The notes beneath the pieces are model-generated. The model was not told the origin of the DNA and made no database searches. It saw nothing but the letters and a program-made list of their open reading frames with translations. Below, piece by piece: positions 61,971-64,000 of a stretch of 64,000 bases of DNA; the first letter of the stretch is position 1; every line of letters begins with the position of its first letter. The stretch comes from Phytohabitans houttuyneae (GTDB lineage: Bacteria > Actinomycetota > Actinomycetes > Mycobacteriales > Micromonosporaceae), in contig NZ_BLPF01000001.1 in NCBI RefSeq assembly GCF_011764425.1, positions 4,145,001 through 4,209,000 of the forward strand, given 5' to 3'. Position numbers and translations under genes: made by a program.

Positions 61971-63103
61971 GTGAGCCGGCACCGCGCTCGGGACGGCGAG
62001 GAAGACCCAACCGCGATCATCCCGCGCGTGCCCGACGACGGGCGTTCGCCGCCTTCATCCCGTCCCAGCCCACGCCCTGCCACGCCCACCGGTCCGCCGG
62101 TCGTGCCCGGCCCACCGATGCCAGGCCCACCGGTCGTCCCCGGTCCCCCGCTGGCCCTGTCGCCGGACGGCCGCCGGCTGACCTGCCGCCGCCCCCGGCC
62201 CGCGTGCCGCTCGACCGGACCGAGACGCCCACGGCCATCATCCCGGCCGTGCCGTCGGACGCGACCGGCCTGCTCGGCGCCGTCCCGCCGGTGCCGCCCC
62301 GACCCGACTCGCCCGCTGACAGCGCCGCGGACCGTCCCGCACCGGTCCAGCCGCGGCGAGGCGAGCGCGTGGTCAAGCTGCGGCCGGAGCAGACCGACGA
62401 GGGCTACAAGAGCGTGTACTCCGAGCTCACCCGCCCGACGATCGGCTCGCGCATCCGCACCGGCGTCCGCGGCCTCGGCGAAATCATGATCACGTTTGGC
62501 GTGGTGGTGCTGCTCTTCGCCGCGTACGAGGTGTGGGGCACCACCGCGGTCATCGGCTCCCACCAGGACACGCTCGACCAGCAGCTCAGCGAGGAGTGGG
62601 ACCAGCCGGACCCGACCGTCGGGCCCACGCCGAGCGCCTCACCCAACCCGCTCGCCGGCAACGCGATCGCCCGCCTGTACATCCCGAAGCTGGCCAAGCA
62701 GTGGGTGGTCGTGGAAGGCGTGACGCAGAAGGACATCCGGTACGCGCCCGGCCACTACCCCAGCAGCGCCGACCCCGGCAAGATCGGCAATTTCGCGGTC
62801 GCCGGGCACCGCAACCGGGCCACCTTCTGGCGGCTGGACGAGCTCGACCCCGGCGACGCGATCGTGGTGGAGACCAAGACCGACTGGTACGTGTACAAGG
62901 TCGTACAGACCCGCATCGTGCTGCCGACGCAGGTCGAGGTCGTGGCGCCGGTGCCCGGCCGTCCGGGCGTCAGGCCGACCCAGGCCATGGTCACGCTCAC
63001 CACCTGCAACCCGAAGTTCGACAACTACCAGCGCCTGATCGTCCACGGCGAACTGTCCCGCAAGCAGGCCCGATCTGCCGGCCAGCCCGCGGAGCTGGGT
63101 TAG
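61971..63103 (+). CDS. Class E sortase (apparent frameshift)
   Basis: About 378 aa after repair. A long Pro-rich cytoplasmic head (residues 1-110; [13 protein letters not shown], then [10 protein letters not shown] as a second copy of the TAIIP motif) is followed by a membrane helix ([19 protein letters not shown]). The sortase domain: [39 protein letters not shown] (catalytic His), [20 protein letters not shown] (TLTTC with catalytic Cys and Arg). The TLTTC motif marks class E. One base is missing, best placed at 62145-62149. It anchors proteins or housekeeping substrates to peptidoglycan. GTG start. Confidence 0.92.
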
Positions 63104-63112
63104 GGGCGCGGG

Positions 63113-63391
63113 GTGTACGCGTGGATCTGGCGGCACCTGCCGTTTCGCCAATGGCCGGCCAAGCTGGCCACCTCTCTGGTGCTCATCACCGCCGTCGGTG
63201 CGCTCCTCTGGTACGTCGTCTTTCCCTGGGCCGAGCCCCTGCTCCCCTTCGACGACGTGCAGGTGACCGAGGACTCCGGCGTGCCCGGCGGACCCGTCGA
63301 GCCGGATGCGCCGGGGGTCGGGGACGAGCCCTCGGGCGGAGACGAGCACGATATCCCTTACAGCACCAATGAGCCCGCGACACCAAGGTGA
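63113..63391 (+). CDS. Small membrane protein, 92 aa
   Basis: GTG 63113, 9 bp after the sortase stop. One helix (KLATSLVLITAVGALLWYVVF), preceded by WIWRHLPFRQWP, and an acidic Pro/Gly-rich outer tail (DDVQVTEDSGVPGGPVEPDA). The position between sortase and pabA is conserved in Micromonosporaceae as far as I recall. No function is known. It may interact with the sortase. Confidence 0.75.
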   Translation: MYAWIWRHLPFRQWPAKLATSLVLITAVGALLWYVVFPWAEPLLPFDDVQVTEDSGVPGGPVEPDAPGVGDEPSGGDEHDIPYSTNEPATPR

Positions 63392-63395
63392 TGGC

Positions 63396-64000
63396 ATGCG
63401 CGTCCTCGTGATCGACAATTACGACTCGTTCGTTTTCAACCTGGTCCAGTACCTGGGCCAGCTCGGCGCCGACTGCGACGTGCGGCGCAACGACGAGATC
63501 GACCTGGCCGCCGTCGGCCGCACCGGCGCCGCGGGCATCCTGCTCTCCCCCGGGCCGGGTACACCGGAGCGCGCCGGAATCTGCATGGACGTGATCCGGG
63601 AGTACGGCGGGAAGCTGCCCATCTTCGGCGTGTGCCTGGGCCACCAGGCGTTCGGCGCGGCGTACGGCGCGACGGTCAACCGTGCGCCCGAGCTGCTGCA
63701 CGGCAAGACCTCGGACGTGCACCACAAGGGCGCGGGGGTGCTTGCCGGTCTGCCCGACCCGTTCACGGCGACGCGCTACCACTCCCTGGCCGTGGTCGAG
63801 TCGACGCTGCCGGACGAGATCGAAGTGACCGGTCGCACGGATTCCGGCGTGGTCATGGCGATGCGCCACCGCGAACTCCCGATCGAGGGCGTGCAGTTTC
63901 ACCCCGAGTCGGTGCTCACCGAGGGCGGCCACGTCATGCTGGCCAACTGGCTGGCCACCTGCGGCCTGCCGAGCGCGGTCGACCGTGCGCCCGCGCTCGC
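63396..64000 (+). CDS. pabA: Aminodeoxychorismate/anthranilate synthase glutamine amidotransferase (cut by window edge)
   Basis: First 201 codons. Class I glutamine amidotransferase: VLVIDNYDSFVFNLVQYLGQ, LLSPGPGTPERAG, the nucleophile Cys in IFGVCLGHQAFGAAYG, and the His/Glu pair in GVQFHPESVLTEGG. It supplies ammonia to the PabB or TrpE subunit. In this cluster the gene is called trpG in mycobacteria (Rv0013), but the enzyme is commonly shared with p-aminobenzoate synthesis. The C-terminus lies outside. ATG 63396. Confidence 0.93.
   Translation, partial: MRVLVIDNYDSFVFNLVQYLGQLGADCDVRRNDEIDLAAVGRTGAAGILLSPGPGTPERAGICMDVIREYGGKLPIFGVCLGHQAFGAAYGATVNRAPELLHGKTSDVHHKGAGVLAGLPDPFTATRYHSLAVVESTLPDEIEVTGRTDSGVVMAMRHRELPIEGVQFHPESVLTEGGHVMLANWLATCGLPSAVDRAPAL

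Overview
The window is high-GC actinobacterial DNA. Gene content and order (clpB, the dnaK-grpE-dnaJ-hspR operon, paired GTPases, crgA-DUF881-class E sortase-trpG/pabA) fit Micromonosporaceae (Actinoplanes/Phytohabitans/Micromonospora relatives); this is inferred by family recognition, not by a search. The right end (crgA...pabA) has the order usually found near the chromosomal origin.

Layout. 1-8.4 kb: heat-shock block on the minus strand (clpB 5' end, hspR, dnaJ, grpE, dnaK), with two HspR-type inverted repeats placed identically relative to the clpB and dnaK -10 boxes, plus a KhtTU-like K+/H+ antiporter pair. 8.5-15.3 kb: two adjacent dynamin/YfjP-like GTPases and uncharacterised membrane or secreted proteins. 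15.7-19.2 kb: a 2-oxoacid dehydrogenase operon (E1 alpha, E1 beta, E2). 19.7-25.7 kb: a very large membrane-anchored low-complexity protein rich in GF/FG motifs with an LppU-like outer domain, overlapping a thioredoxin-NHL protein. 25.7-34.7 kb: 5-oxoprolinase pxpBCA, PAQR/hemolysin III, sixA between two DUF6458 proteins, FadE5-type acyl-CoA dehydrogenase, PP2C phosphatase, RlpA, phosphoribosyltransferase.

34.7-47.6 kb: a 12.8-kb actinomycete integrative and conjugative element (AICE, pSAM2 type) inserted in a tRNA-Gly(CCC) gene. It has 44-bp attL/attR repeats, integrase and excisionase, Prim-Pol and a RepA-like ATPase for replication, a TraB/FtsK DNA translocase, Spd-like small membrane proteins and a GntR (KorSA-like) regulator. 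Three unexplained DNA structures stand out in it: an 84-bp inverted-repeat pair 9.5 kb apart carrying 9-bp-period iterons (candidate replication sites), a cluster of nine CGCTACC iterons directly after traB (candidate clt), and paired GGCACG repeats near both att cores (candidate integrase arm sites).

47.6-64 kb: M43 metalloprotease, dcd, a decayed IS5-type transposase, an NlpC/P60 hydrolase behind a ydaO-type (c-di-AMP) riboswitch, a secreted amidase, two CNNM/CorC membrane proteins, VanZ, an EtfD-like Fe-S membrane oxidoreductase, crgA, DUF881, class E sortase and pabA/trpG. The fadE5 and etfD promoters share a TTACCGRTCRGTAA palindrome, suggesting one TetR-type regulator joins beta-oxidation to its electron outlet.

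Caution: eleven conserved genes are each broken by an apparent single-base loss in a G/C run (14 events). This looks like systematic sequence error rather than biology, so these genes are annotated as full-length CDSs with the shift marked.
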